A stretch of DNA of 23,054 nucleotides from an uncultured Actinomycetes bacterium. Its GTDB lineage: Bacteria > Actinomycetota > Thermoleophilia > Solirubrobacterales > 70-9. This document shows, one piece after another, positions 6,937-16,313 of the stretch. The number at the start of each line of letters is the position of its first letter. Position 1 is the stretch's first letter. Both the position numbers and the translations under genes were made by a program. The stretch covers positions 1-23,054 of the forward strand of contig CAMPIP010000014.1 in the NCBI GenBank assembly GCA_946886425.1, written 5' to 3'. Below the pieces are notes generated by a model, which worked only from the letters and a program-made list of their open reading frames with translations, was not told the DNA's origin and did no database searches.

Positions 6937-9804
6937 ATGGTTAGGCGCTTTTTGGCACTGGCATCTGTTGCCTTGCTGTCGCTTGTGTTCGGGGCGGCCG
7001 CGGCACATGCCGACACGGGGGACGTGATCGAAAAACAGAACACGCCGCCGACCGCGAAAGACGGGTTCCAGGCGGGGACGTGTACGACGGACACCCCGCT
7101 CTGCTCGCCCGCGACTCCGGGTCAGTTCTTCAAAGAGGCCGGGGGGCATGCCCCGATTGCCTTCACCCAGTACATCGTTAAACACAACACGATTCTGGAA
7201 AACGCGCTGGAAGAACCGGTGAGCATCCCCAAAGACATTCGCGTCGATCTCCCAGTCGGCCTCACCGTCAACCCCCTCGCGACGCCCCAGTGCCCAATGG
7301 CGACCTTCAAAGCCAACCAGGCGGAATGCCCGCCCGGCTCGATCGTCGGCCACGAGGAAGTGACTGTCTCATTGCAGGTGGGCGGAGTCATCCCGAAACC
7401 CTCGCCCCCCTTCCCTCCGGGTGAATTCTTCCCCAAAAACGCGGTGATTCCACCTACCGAAGGGCCGCCGCTCTTCACCAAAGTCCCTGTCTACAACCTC
7501 GAGCCTGAATTCGGCGAACCGGCGCGCTTCGGCTTCAAGATCGGATCTGCGCAGTCGGAGGTCTATCTCGAAGGCGATGTTGCGTGGAGCAGTGACTATC
7601 ACCAAGGCTTCACGATCAAACTGCCACCGCCGAACCCGCTTGCGCACACGCTGAGAAGCCGTCTGGTCAACGAAGGGCGCAAAGGCAACGGCTCCTACAT
7701 CAGCAACCCCACCACCTGCGTGAACCCGGCCACGGGGGTCTACTCGACCTTCCTGCGTGCTGACTCGGTCGAACTCCCCGATCCCGACTTCCCGGTCGGC
7801 CAGACTCCCTGGGAGGCGGCGCTGCCGCCCGGCGTCGAACAGGAAGGCTGCGCGCAGGTGCCGTTCGAACCGAAACTCGCAGTCGCTCCGGGGACGAACG
7901 AGGTCGACTCTCCGGCCGGCGCCGAGGTGACCGTCTCGCTGCCGTTCAACCCGAATCCGAACGGTCGCGAACAGTCGCACGTCCGCGACGCCAGCGTGAC
8001 CCTTCCGGAAGGCATGGGTCTCAACCCGTCGGGGTCGAACGGCCTGCAGGCCTGCAGCCCGGCGCAGTTCGGCAAGGGGACCGAAAACCCGGTGACCTGT
8101 CCGGCCGGCTCGGTGATCGGGACCGTCGAGGTGGAGACGCCGCCGCTACCGGCCGGCTCGCTGAAAGGCGACGTGTACCTCGCCGAGCAGCAGGGGTTCG
8201 ATCCGGAATCCGGGCAGATGTACCGGATCTTCATCAACCCCAAGTCGGACCGCTACGACGTCGACGTGCGCCTGATCGGCAACATCAAGGCGAACGCGAA
8301 AACCGGACAGCTGACGACCGCCCTGCTGGAAAACCCACAGGTCCCGTTCGAATCCGTGAAGTTGAAGTTGAGCGGCTCGAAAGCGGTTCTGACCAGCCCG
8401 CCGACCTGTTCGGAGGCGACCTCGGAAACGACTCAGGAACCGTGGGCACGGCCGGGGACGAGCGTGACGGCGAAAGGCACGTTCACCCTCTCCAACCTCC
8501 CGGGTGGCGGCAGCTGCCCGAGGTCGCTCGGGGAGCGGCCGTTCGCGCCCAGCTACACGGCCAAGTCCGACAGCAGCAAATCGAAGAACTACAGCCCGTT
8601 CCGGGTCACCATCGGGCGTTCTGACGGTCAGCAGGAGGTGAAACTGGTCAACGTCACCCTGCCGAAGGGGCTGACCGGCAAACTGGCCGGGATCCCGTAC
8701 TGCTCCGAGCAGGCGCTCACCACCGCGGCGAACACGTCGGGCAAGAATGAGCAGGCCAACCCGAGCTGCTCGAACGAGAGCCTGATCGGCGGCACCTCGA
8801 CCACGTCGGGAACCGGCGGTCACCCGGTGACGCTGGGTGGCAAGGCCTACCTCGCCGGTCCGTACAAGGGGGCCCCGCTCTCGATGGCGATCATCACCCC
8901 GGCGGTCTCAGGGCCGTTCGACCTCGGCACCGTGGTCGTCCGGGTGGCGCTCAACGTCAACCCGAGAACGGCCCAGGTCAACGCGGTGTCCGACGCCATC
9001 CCCGACGTGTTCGGCGGCGTCAAGCTGGACATCCGCTCGATCGACGTCAACGTCGATCGCCAGAAGTTCATGAAGAACCCGACCAACTGCGCCGCTCAGG
9101 CGACCACCGGGTTCATCAACGGCGGCGGGTCCAGCCCGGACAGCTCGGGCGGGTGGAGCCAGTACGCGGTCACCGCGCCCTACCAGGCCCTGGAATGCAG
9201 GCGGCTGAAGTTCAAGCCGAAGCTGTACACGCGGATCAAGGGCCCGACCACTCGGGCCAAGAACCCGCAGATCCGGGCAATCGTGGAAGCGCGTGAAAAC
9301 GACGCCAACATCGCCCGTACGGCGCTGACGCTGCCGCACTCGCTGTTCCTCGACCAGAGCCACATCGGCACGGTCTGCACGCGGCCGCAGCTGGCCTCGA
9401 TGACTTGCCCGAAGGCCTCGGTATACGGCCACGCCAAGGCTCGCAGCCCGCTGCTCAGCAACATGCTGAAGGGCCCGGTCTACCTGGTCTCCTCGAACCA
9501 CAAGCTGCCCGACCTCGTCGCGGATCTCCGCGGCCAGGTCCGGATCCAGCTCTACGGGGTGATCAGCTCCAAGCGCGGCGGCCTGAAGACGGTGTTCAAC
9601 AACGTGCCGGACGTCCCGGTGAAGAAGTTCATCCTGACGATGCGCGGCGGCAAGAAGAGCCTCATCGTCAACTCGACCAACCTCTGCAAGGAACCGCAGC
9701 GGGCGGTCCTGAACATCAAGGGACAGAACGCCAAGAAGGTCAAGAACAACAAGTACCGCCTCAACGTCACCGGCTGTAAGGGCAAGAAGCACAAGAAGAA
9801 GTAG
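6937..9804 (+). CDS. exported four-module cysteine-rich protein, copy 3 of 3
   Basis: The ATG at 6937 follows GGAGGAGGG at a good distance. The 955-residue product has a signal peptide (MVRRFLALASVALLSLVFGAAAAHA, cleavage probably before DTGD). Core cysteines are at 119/131/261, 373/388/491, 589/611/718 and 814/824/917; the mature total is again 18. Module 1 has a proline-rich insertion of some 20 residues (around residues 150-178) not found in copies 1 and 2. Module 4 and the C-terminal block (LPDLVADLRGQV, VPDVPV, GQN-x-KK) are the most conserved. It ends CKGKKHKKK. The first 700 bp use more AAA and GAA codons than copies 1 and 2, so this copy is diverged rather than a fresh duplicate. It has its own promoter-like element. 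Function unknown; probably an envelope or surface role. Confidence 0.9.
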   Translation: MVRRFLALASVALLSLVFGAAAAHADTGDVIEKQNTPPTAKDGFQAGTCTTDTPLCSPATPGQFFKEAGGHAPIAFTQYIVKHNTILENALEEPVSIPKDIRVDLPVGLTVNPLATPQCPMATFKANQAECPPGSIVGHEEVTVSLQVGGVIPKPSPPFPPGEFFPKNAVIPPTEGPPLFTKVPVYNLEPEFGEPARFGFKIGSAQSEVYLEGDVAWSSDYHQGFTIKLPPPNPLAHTLRSRLVNEGRKGNGSYISNPTTCVNPATGVYSTFLRADSVELPDPDFPVGQTPWEAALPPGVEQEGCAQVPFEPKLAVAPGTNEVDSPAGAEVTVSLPFNPNPNGREQSHVRDASVTLPEGMGLNPSGSNGLQACSPAQFGKGTENPVTCPAGSVIGTVEVETPPLPAGSLKGDVYLAEQQGFDPESGQMYRIFINPKSDRYDVDVRLIGNIKANAKTGQLTTALLENPQVPFESVKLKLSGSKAVLTSPPTCSEATSETTQEPWARPGTSVTAKGTFTLSNLPGGGSCPRSLGERPFAPSYTAKSDSSKSKNYSPFRVTIGRSDGQQEVKLVNVTLPKGLTGKLAGIPYCSEQALTTAANTSGKNEQANPSCSNESLIGGTSTTSGTGGHPVTLGGKAYLAGPYKGAPLSMAIITPAVSGPFDLGTVVVRVALNVNPRTAQVNAVSDAIPDVFGGVKLDIRSIDVNVDRQKFMKNPTNCAAQATTGFINGGGSSPDSSGGWSQYAVTAPYQALECRRLKFKPKLYTRIKGPTTRAKNPQIRAIVEARENDANIARTALTLPHSLFLDQSHIGTVCTRPQLASMTCPKASVYGHAKARSPLLSNMLKGPVYLVSSNHKLPDLVADLRGQVRIQLYGVISSKRGGLKTVFNNVPDVPVKKFILTMRGGKKSLIVNSTNLCKEPQRAVLNIKGQNAKKVKNNKYRLNVTGCKGKKHKKK

Positions 9805-9820
9805 CCCGCAGCACGTCGCA

Positions 9821-9861
9821 CGCACCGGCGCCGGGGGCTGAATAGCCTCCGCGCCGGTGCG
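9821..9861 (+). terminator. strong GC hairpin ending the exported-protein block, overlapping the next start codon
   Basis: CGCACCGGCGC (9821-9831) pairs perfectly with GCGCCGGTGCG (9851-9861). Inside it, after one bulged C, GGGGGCT (9833-9839) pairs with AGCCTCC (9844-9850) with one G-U, closing a GAAT loop. The stem totals 18 bp. There is no T-run, as is common for terminators in high-GC actinobacteria. The GTG start of the glycosyltransferase (9857) lies in the right arm. Confidence 0.6.
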
Positions 9862-10891
9862 CCCGACGCTTTCAGTGGTAATCGTCGCCTGGAACAGCCG
9901 CGAGCAGCTGTCCACGACGCTGCCCGCCCTGCTGCCGGAGCTCGGCGCTGACGACGAGCTCATCGTCGTCGACAACGAGTCGCCGCGGCAGAGCGCCGAC
10001 TTGGTCTACGAGCTGGCGCCGCGAGCGCGGGTGCTGGAGCCCGGTCGCAATCTCGGCTTCGCCGCCGGCTGCAACGCCGGCGCCGCGGCGGCAACCGGCG
10101 AGCTCCTGGTCATCTTGAATCCCGACGCGGCGCCGCAACCCGGCTTCGGGGAGGCGATCCGGCGCCCCTGGCGCGACGAGCGCGGCTGGGACGCCTGGCA
10201 GGCCCTCGTCGCCGACGGCACCGGGACGAAGATCAACTCCGCCGACAACCCGGTCCACTTCACCGGGATCGTCTGGGCCGGCGGTCACGACCTCCCGCTT
10301 GCCGAGGCGCCGCCGGCCAAGGAGGTGGTCTCGCTCTCCGGTGCCTGCCTGGCGATCCCCCGCCGCGTCTGGGGCGAAGTGGGCGGCTTCCCCGCCGAGT
10401 ACTTCCTCTACCACGAGGACGTCGACCTGGCCATGCGCCTGCGCCTGCGCGGGCTGCGAGCCGGTATCGAGCCGGCGGCGGTGGTCGCGCACGACTACGA
10501 GTTCGGCGTCAACGCCGACAAGTGGCGCTGGCTCGAGCGCAATCGCCTCGCTTTCCTCGTCCGTGTCTACCCCGGCGCCCTGCTGGCCCTGCTCGCGCCG
10601 GCGCTGCTGGCGACCGAGCTGGCGCTGCTCCCGGTCGCCGTCGCCGGCGGTTGGGGCCGTCAGAAGCTGCGCGCGAACCGCGAATTCCTCCGCTGGCTGC
10701 CCCGCCTGCTGCGCGAGCGGCGCCAGCTCCAGGCGACCCGCGAGGTCAGCGCCGCCCAGTTCGCCTCGCTGCTCACCCCGGACCTAGGCTCGCCCTTCAT
10801 CTCCCCGCTGGCCCGCTCGCTCCCGGCTCGCCTGCTGCTCCGCGCCTACTGGCGCGCGGTCCGCGCGATCCTCGGTCGAGTGGGCGATTAG
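9857..10891 (+). CDS. family 2 glycosyltransferase (rhamnosyltransferase-like)
   Basis: The product has 344 residues. The GT-A fold starts at once with LSVVIVAWNS (residues 5-14), then ELIVVDNES (34-42), NLGFAAGCNAG (65-75) and the metal/nucleotide-binding LNPDAAP (87-93). It continues with LSGACLAIPR and YHEDVDLAMRLRLRGLR (185-201), which is the acceptor-side signature of WbbL-like GT2 enzymes. A hydrophobic stretch around residues 240-267 suggests membrane association. The expected role is transfer of a sugar from a nucleotide donor to a cell-wall or surface glycan; donor and acceptor cannot be read from the sequence. The GTG start is the only one that keeps the first strand whole. It has no ribosome-binding site and sits in the hairpin arm, with TAGCCT 8 nt before it, so a leaderless message is plausible. 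Confidence 0.88.
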   Translation: MRPTLSVVIVAWNSREQLSTTLPALLPELGADDELIVVDNESPRQSADLVYELAPRARVLEPGRNLGFAAGCNAGAAAATGELLVILNPDAAPQPGFGEAIRRPWRDERGWDAWQALVADGTGTKINSADNPVHFTGIVWAGGHDLPLAEAPPAKEVVSLSGACLAIPRRVWGEVGGFPAEYFLYHEDVDLAMRLRLRGLRAGIEPAAVVAHDYEFGVNADKWRWLERNRLAFLVRVYPGALLALLAPALLATELALLPVAVAGGWGRQKLRANREFLRWLPRLLRERRQLQATREVSAAQFASLLTPDLGSPFISPLARSLPARLLLRAYWRAVRAILGRVGD

Positions 10892-10939
10892 ACCCGCCAT
10901 AGGACGGCTAACAGCCCACTCATCTCCGCACCGGCGCGC

Positions 10940-11656
10940 CTAGATCGGCTGGCTGGTCGGCCGGATCAGGATCTCGTTGACGTCGACGCCGTCGCGCTGC
11001 TCGAGCGCGAACAGGACCGCCTTGGCGATGTCGGTGTCCTCGAGCGCCCCCGGCCCCGCGCCGTTGTCGAAGAAGGGCGTGTCGGTCATGCCGGGCTCGA
11101 TCAGGGTGACCCGGATCGCGTGGTTGTCGTGCATCTGGCGCAGCTCCGCCCGCAGCGCCTCGCCGATCGCGGTCGCCGCCCACTTGGTCGCCGAGTAGAG
11201 CGAGCCGGGCAGGGCGCGGCGGCCGGCGACCGAGCTGGTGACGATGAAGTGGCCGTCGCCGCGCTCGAGCAGGTGGGGGAGGGTGGCGCGGATCGTCAGC
11301 GCCACGCCGTAGACGTTGGTCAGCACCATCGAGCGCCAGTGCTCGACCGACTCCTCGAGGAAGCCGCGGGTCGCCCCGAAGCCGGCGTTGGCGAAGACGA
11401 CGTCGATACGGCCGAAGCTCTCGAGCGCGGCCGCAATGAGCGCCTGCACCTCGTCCCACTCGGTGACGTCGCAGCGCACCGCCAGGGCCCGCTCCTCGCC
11501 GCCCAGCTCGGCGACCAGCTCCCGCAGCGGCTCCTCGCTGCGCGCCGCCAGGACCAGGCGATGGGTCGGGGCGGCAGCCCGCGCCGTCGCGGCACCGATG
11601 CCGCTGCTGGCACCGGTGATCAAGAGGACCGGATCCGCTCCCTCGCCAGGCGTCAT
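10940..11656 (-). CDS. short-chain dehydrogenase/reductase (SDR)
   Basis: The product has 238 residues and is a complete classical SDR: cofactor motif TGASSGIG (14-21), acidic/adenine site CDVTE (62-66), NAG (90-92), catalytic Ser141/Ser142, and Tyr154 with Lys158 in YSATK. An IEPGMTDTP loop follows. It will be an NAD(P)-dependent oxidoreductase acting on an alcohol or carbonyl. The Arg in LAARS after the second strand suggests NADP preference, which is inference. The substrate is unknown. It converges on the glycosyltransferase gene with 48 bp between them and is divergent from ccmE. GAGAAT lies 6 nt before the ATG and may be a leaderless -10. Confidence 0.9.
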   Translation of the reverse strand: MTPGEGADPVLLITGASSGIGAATARAAAPTHRLVLAARSEEPLRELVAELGGEERALAVRCDVTEWDEVQALIAAALESFGRIDVVFANAGFGATRGFLEESVEHWRSMVLTNVYGVALTIRATLPHLLERGDGHFIVTSSVAGRRALPGSLYSATKWAATAIGEALRAELRQMHDNHAIRVTLIEPGMTDTPFFDNGAGPGALEDTDIAKAVLFALEQRDGVDVNEILIRPTSQPI

Positions 11657-11704
11657 GTGGCGATTCTCGCAAACCCCGGGAACCGGGCGAGCGGCCGGGA
11701 TTGC

Positions 11705-11710
11705 GATAAT
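11705..11710 (+). promoter_or_regulatory. -10 element of ccmE-ccmF
   Basis: GATAAT lies 11 nt upstream of the ccmE GTG, so transcription would start only a few bases before the coding region. No matching -35 hexamer is visible. Confidence 0.4.
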
Positions 11711-11721
11711 CCCCAGCGCTC

Positions 11722-12115
11722 GTGGATCCTCAGCGCAAGCGACAGGTCAGGCTCGTCGTCGCCCTCAGCGTCGCCGTCCTGCTGGCCGTCGCCCTCATCT
11801 ACACCTCGTTCACCGCCTCGACCCAGGCCAAGGAGCCGACCGAGCTGCTGGACGCCGCGCCCGGGACCAGCTACGAGATGTCCGGCCGGGTCGTCCCCAA
11901 GTCCGTCCAGCGCCGGGGCAACGCCCTCACCTTCGAGGTCGAGGACCGGGACGGCCACGGCCAGAGCCTGCCCGTCACCTACACCGGCACCGTCCCGGAC
12001 CCGTTCCGCGGCGGTCGCGAGATCATCCTCACCGGCGCGATGCAGGGGGGCACCTTCGTCGGCGAGCCGGACACGCTCGTCACCAAGTGCCCCTCGAAGT
12101 TCACGACCAAAGACG

Positions 12116-12123
<8 letters not shown>
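11722..12123 (+). CDS. ccmE: cytochrome c maturation haem chaperone CcmE (Cys-type variant)
   Basis: The product has 133 residues: a short basic N-terminus, one membrane helix (RLVVALSVAVLLAVALIYTSF), then an extracytoplasmic OB-like beta barrel (YEMSGRVVPKSVQ, LTFEVEDRDG, LPVTYTGTVPDPFR, EIILTGAM). CcmE holds haem covalently on the outer face of the membrane and passes it to CcmF. In the classical protein the attachment motif is HxxxY; here the matching place is C123-P-S-K-F127. A cysteine in place of histidine is known for the CxxxY group of CcmE proteins, but phenylalanine at the last position removes the tyrosine as well. The gene overlaps ccmF by 8 bp, so the two are translationally coupled. 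The GTG start has no clear ribosome-binding site. Confidence 0.88.
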
Positions 12124-14524
<2,401 letters not shown>

Positions 14525-14535
14525 ACTGGTCGACC

Positions 14536-14760
14536 GTGTACACGCTTCTGGGCATCCTGCAGGTGATCATGGCCGTGCTGCTGATCTTCCTGATCCTCCT
14601 GCACTCCGGGAAAGACGCCGGCCTCTCCGGGGCCTTTGGCGTCGGCGGTGGCGGCAGCTCGATCGGCGGCGGCTCGATGGTCGAGCGCAACCTCGACCGC
14701 GCCACGGTCATCGTCGCGATCGTCTTCGCGCTCAACACCTTCGTCCTCCTGAAGATCTAG
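14536..14760 (+). CDS. secG: protein translocase subunit SecG
   Basis: The product has 74 residues, the normal size for SecG, with two membrane helices (LLGILQVIMAVLLIFLILL and ATVIVAIVFALNTFVLLKI) joined by the typical glycine/serine-rich loop (SGAFGVGGGGSSIGGGS). SecG is the small accessory subunit of the SecYEG channel and aids SecA-driven export. It starts 11 bp after the ccmF stop. The GTG start has no ribosome-binding site. The usual SecG neighbours of glycolysis (tpiA, pgk) are absent from this side. Confidence 0.93.
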   Translation: MYTLLGILQVIMAVLLIFLILLHSGKDAGLSGAFGVGGGGSSIGGGSMVERNLDRATVIVAIVFALNTFVLLKI

Positions 14761-14788
14761 CGGGCCCCGCTGCCCGTTCCCCTTGTCG

Positions 14789-14811
14789 CTTGTAGCCCAG
14801 GGGGCTACAAG
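14789..14811 (+). terminator. 10-bp hairpin after secG
   Basis: CTTGTAGCCC (14789-14798) pairs perfectly with GGGCTACAAG (14802-14811) across a 3-nt loop AGG. It lies 28 bp after the secG stop. No T-run follows, so it may end the ccmEF-secG transcript in the T-less manner. A role as a protein-binding palindrome cannot be excluded. Confidence 0.55.
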
Positions 14812-14863
14812 GAACAGCACGAACCGCTTCCCGGACGGTCAATTCATGCTGTCCTGTAACTGT

Positions 14864-14892
14864 GGTTGACAAATTGGCTATATGTGTCAACC
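14864..14892. promoter_or_regulatory. palindromic operator upstream of alkB
   Basis: GGTTGACA (14864-14871) and TGTCAACC (14885-14892) form a perfect inverted repeat with a 13-bp AT-rich spacer containing TATATG (14879-14884), a possible -10. A further TTGACA half-site occurs at 14914-14919, just before the ribosome-binding site. Size and symmetry suit a TetR-family dimer, and a TetR gene lies at the end of the same gene group. Binding would cover the candidate -10 and repress alkB; this is inference from layout. Confidence 0.6.
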
Positions 14893-14931
14893 TCCCGTAC
14901 TCGGGATAGGAATTTGACAAGGAGGAGCAGG

Positions 14932-16143
14932 GTGGAGGCTCACGCCGAACACGCGCATCACCACCACGATCACGACGACGTCGATCTCAACCCGGCGGCC
15001 TGGAGCGATGGGAAGCGCTACGCATGGCTGCTCGGGATCGTCGTGCCGCTGGCGCCGTTCATCGCCTGGGGGGCGGTCTCGCTGACCGGCTGGGGCGGCT
15101 TCTACTTCTTCGGTCCGCTGCTGGTCTTCGTCGCCTTCCCGATCCTCGACATCGTCATCGGCATGGACTCCTCGAACCCGCCGGACAGCGTCCTCAAGTG
15201 GCTCGAGCAGGACCGCTACTACCGCTGGTGCACCTACCTCTTCATCCCGGTCCAGTACGGCGGCCTCGTCCTCGCCTGCTACCTGTGGTCGAACGGCGGC
15301 CTCTCGACGATCGAATCGATTGGGCTGGCGCTGACGATGGGCGTGGTCGGCGGGATCGCGATCAACACCGCCCACGAGCTCGGCCACAAGCGCGACGACA
15401 TGGAGAAGTGGCTGAGCCGCGTCGCCCTCGCCCAGACCGGCTACGGCCACTTCTTCATCGAGCACAACCGCGGTCACCACGTCCGCGTCGCCACCCCCGA
15501 GGACCCGGCCAGCTCGCGGCTGGGGGAGAGCTTCTGGGCCTTCCTGCCGCGGACCGTCGCCGGCAGCCTCAGCTCCGCCTGGGGGATCGAGGCGAAGCGG
15601 CTCGACCGGCTCGGCAAGTCGCACTGGAGCATCCACAACGACATCCTCAGCGCCTGGCTGATGACGGTGGGCCTGTTCGCGGTCCTGGCGATCGCCTTCG
15701 GCCCGGTCGTGCTGCCCTACCTGCTGGTCCAGGCGGTGCTCGGCTTCTCGCTGCTGGAGGTCGTCAACTACCTCGAGCACTACGGGCTGCTGCGGCAGAA
15801 GAAAGAGGACGGCCGCTACCAGCGCTGCATGCCCGAGCACAGCTGGAACAGCAACAACGTCGCCTCCAACGTGCTGCTCTACCACCTGCAGCGCCACAGC
15901 GACCACCACGCCAACCCGACCCGCCGCTACCAGGCGCTGCGCCACGTCGACGAAGCGCCGCAGCTGCCGACCGGGTACGCGGGGATGATCGTGCTGGCCT
16001 GGATCCCGCCGCTCTGGCGCCGGGTGATGGACCCGATCCTGGTCGACCACTACGAAGGCGACCTGACCCTCGCCAACATCCAGCCGAGCAAGCGCGAGAA
16101 GATCCTCGCCCGCTACGGCGGCTCCGGCGGAGCGGCCTCGTGA
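14932..16143 (+). CDS. alkB: alkane 1-monooxygenase (AlkB family)
   Basis: The GTG at 14932 follows AAGGAGGAG and gives 403 residues. Membrane helices are evident, and all diiron-site signatures of AlkB are present: HELGHK (148-153), EHNRGHH (177-183), NYLEHYGL (279-286) and LQRHSDHHA (319-327). AlkB hydroxylates the terminal carbon of alkanes using O2 and electrons from rubredoxin; a rubredoxin gene overlaps its 3' end (GTGA). The N-terminus holds an unusual cluster, HAEHAHHHHDHDD (residues 4-16), before the first membrane helix. This could bind metal but is outside the catalytic motifs. A start further upstream is rejected because it would run through the operator. Chain-length preference cannot be read. 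Confidence 0.95.
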   Translation: MEAHAEHAHHHHDHDDVDLNPAAWSDGKRYAWLLGIVVPLAPFIAWGAVSLTGWGGFYFFGPLLVFVAFPILDIVIGMDSSNPPDSVLKWLEQDRYYRWCTYLFIPVQYGGLVLACYLWSNGGLSTIESIGLALTMGVVGGIAINTAHELGHKRDDMEKWLSRVALAQTGYGHFFIEHNRGHHVRVATPEDPASSRLGESFWAFLPRTVAGSLSSAWGIEAKRLDRLGKSHWSIHNDILSAWLMTVGLFAVLAIAFGPVVLPYLLVQAVLGFSLLEVVNYLEHYGLLRQKKEDGRYQRCMPEHSWNSNNVASNVLLYHLQRHSDHHANPTRRYQALRHVDEAPQLPTGYAGMIVLAWIPPLWRRVMDPILVDHYEGDLTLANIQPSKREKILARYGGSGGAAS

Positions 16144-16313
16144 GCGCCTTCCGCTGCCCCGGCTGCGGCTACGTCTACGACGAGGCGGAGGGACACCCGC
16201 GCGAGGGCTTCCCGGCGGGGACGCCGTGGAGCGAGGTCCCCGACGACTGGGCATGCCCGGACTGCGGGGTTCGCGACAAGGTCGACTTCGAGCCGGTGGG
16301 CGAGGACGGATGA
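16140..16313 (+). CDS. rubredoxin (electron donor to AlkB)
   Basis: The product has 57 residues, complete for a single-domain rubredoxin. Iron ligands are C6-x-x-C9-G and C39-P-D-C42-G, with the usual Y11-x-Y13, a G-x-x-W-x-x-V-P-D-D-W core and an acidic surface. It carries electrons from a rubredoxin reductase to the alkane hydroxylase. The reductase is not in this window. The GTG start overlaps the alkB stop codon (GTGA), and its own TGA overlaps the ATG of the TetR gene (ATGA), so all three are translationally coupled. Confidence 0.95.
   Translation: MSAFRCPGCGYVYDEAEGHPREGFPAGTPWSEVPDDWACPDCGVRDKVDFEPVGEDG

Noticed and set aside
11120..12115. An open frame running in phase upstream of ccmF, making an apparent 1134-residue protein.
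   Set aside because: It crosses the opposite-strand SDR gene and the whole of ccmE. CcmF homology starts at the ATG at 12116, which overlaps the ccmE stop.
14866..14931. A longer alkB start at 14866 adding 22 residues.
   Set aside because: It would be translated through the operator and lacks a ribosome-binding site, whereas the GTG at 14932 follows AAGGAGGAG.
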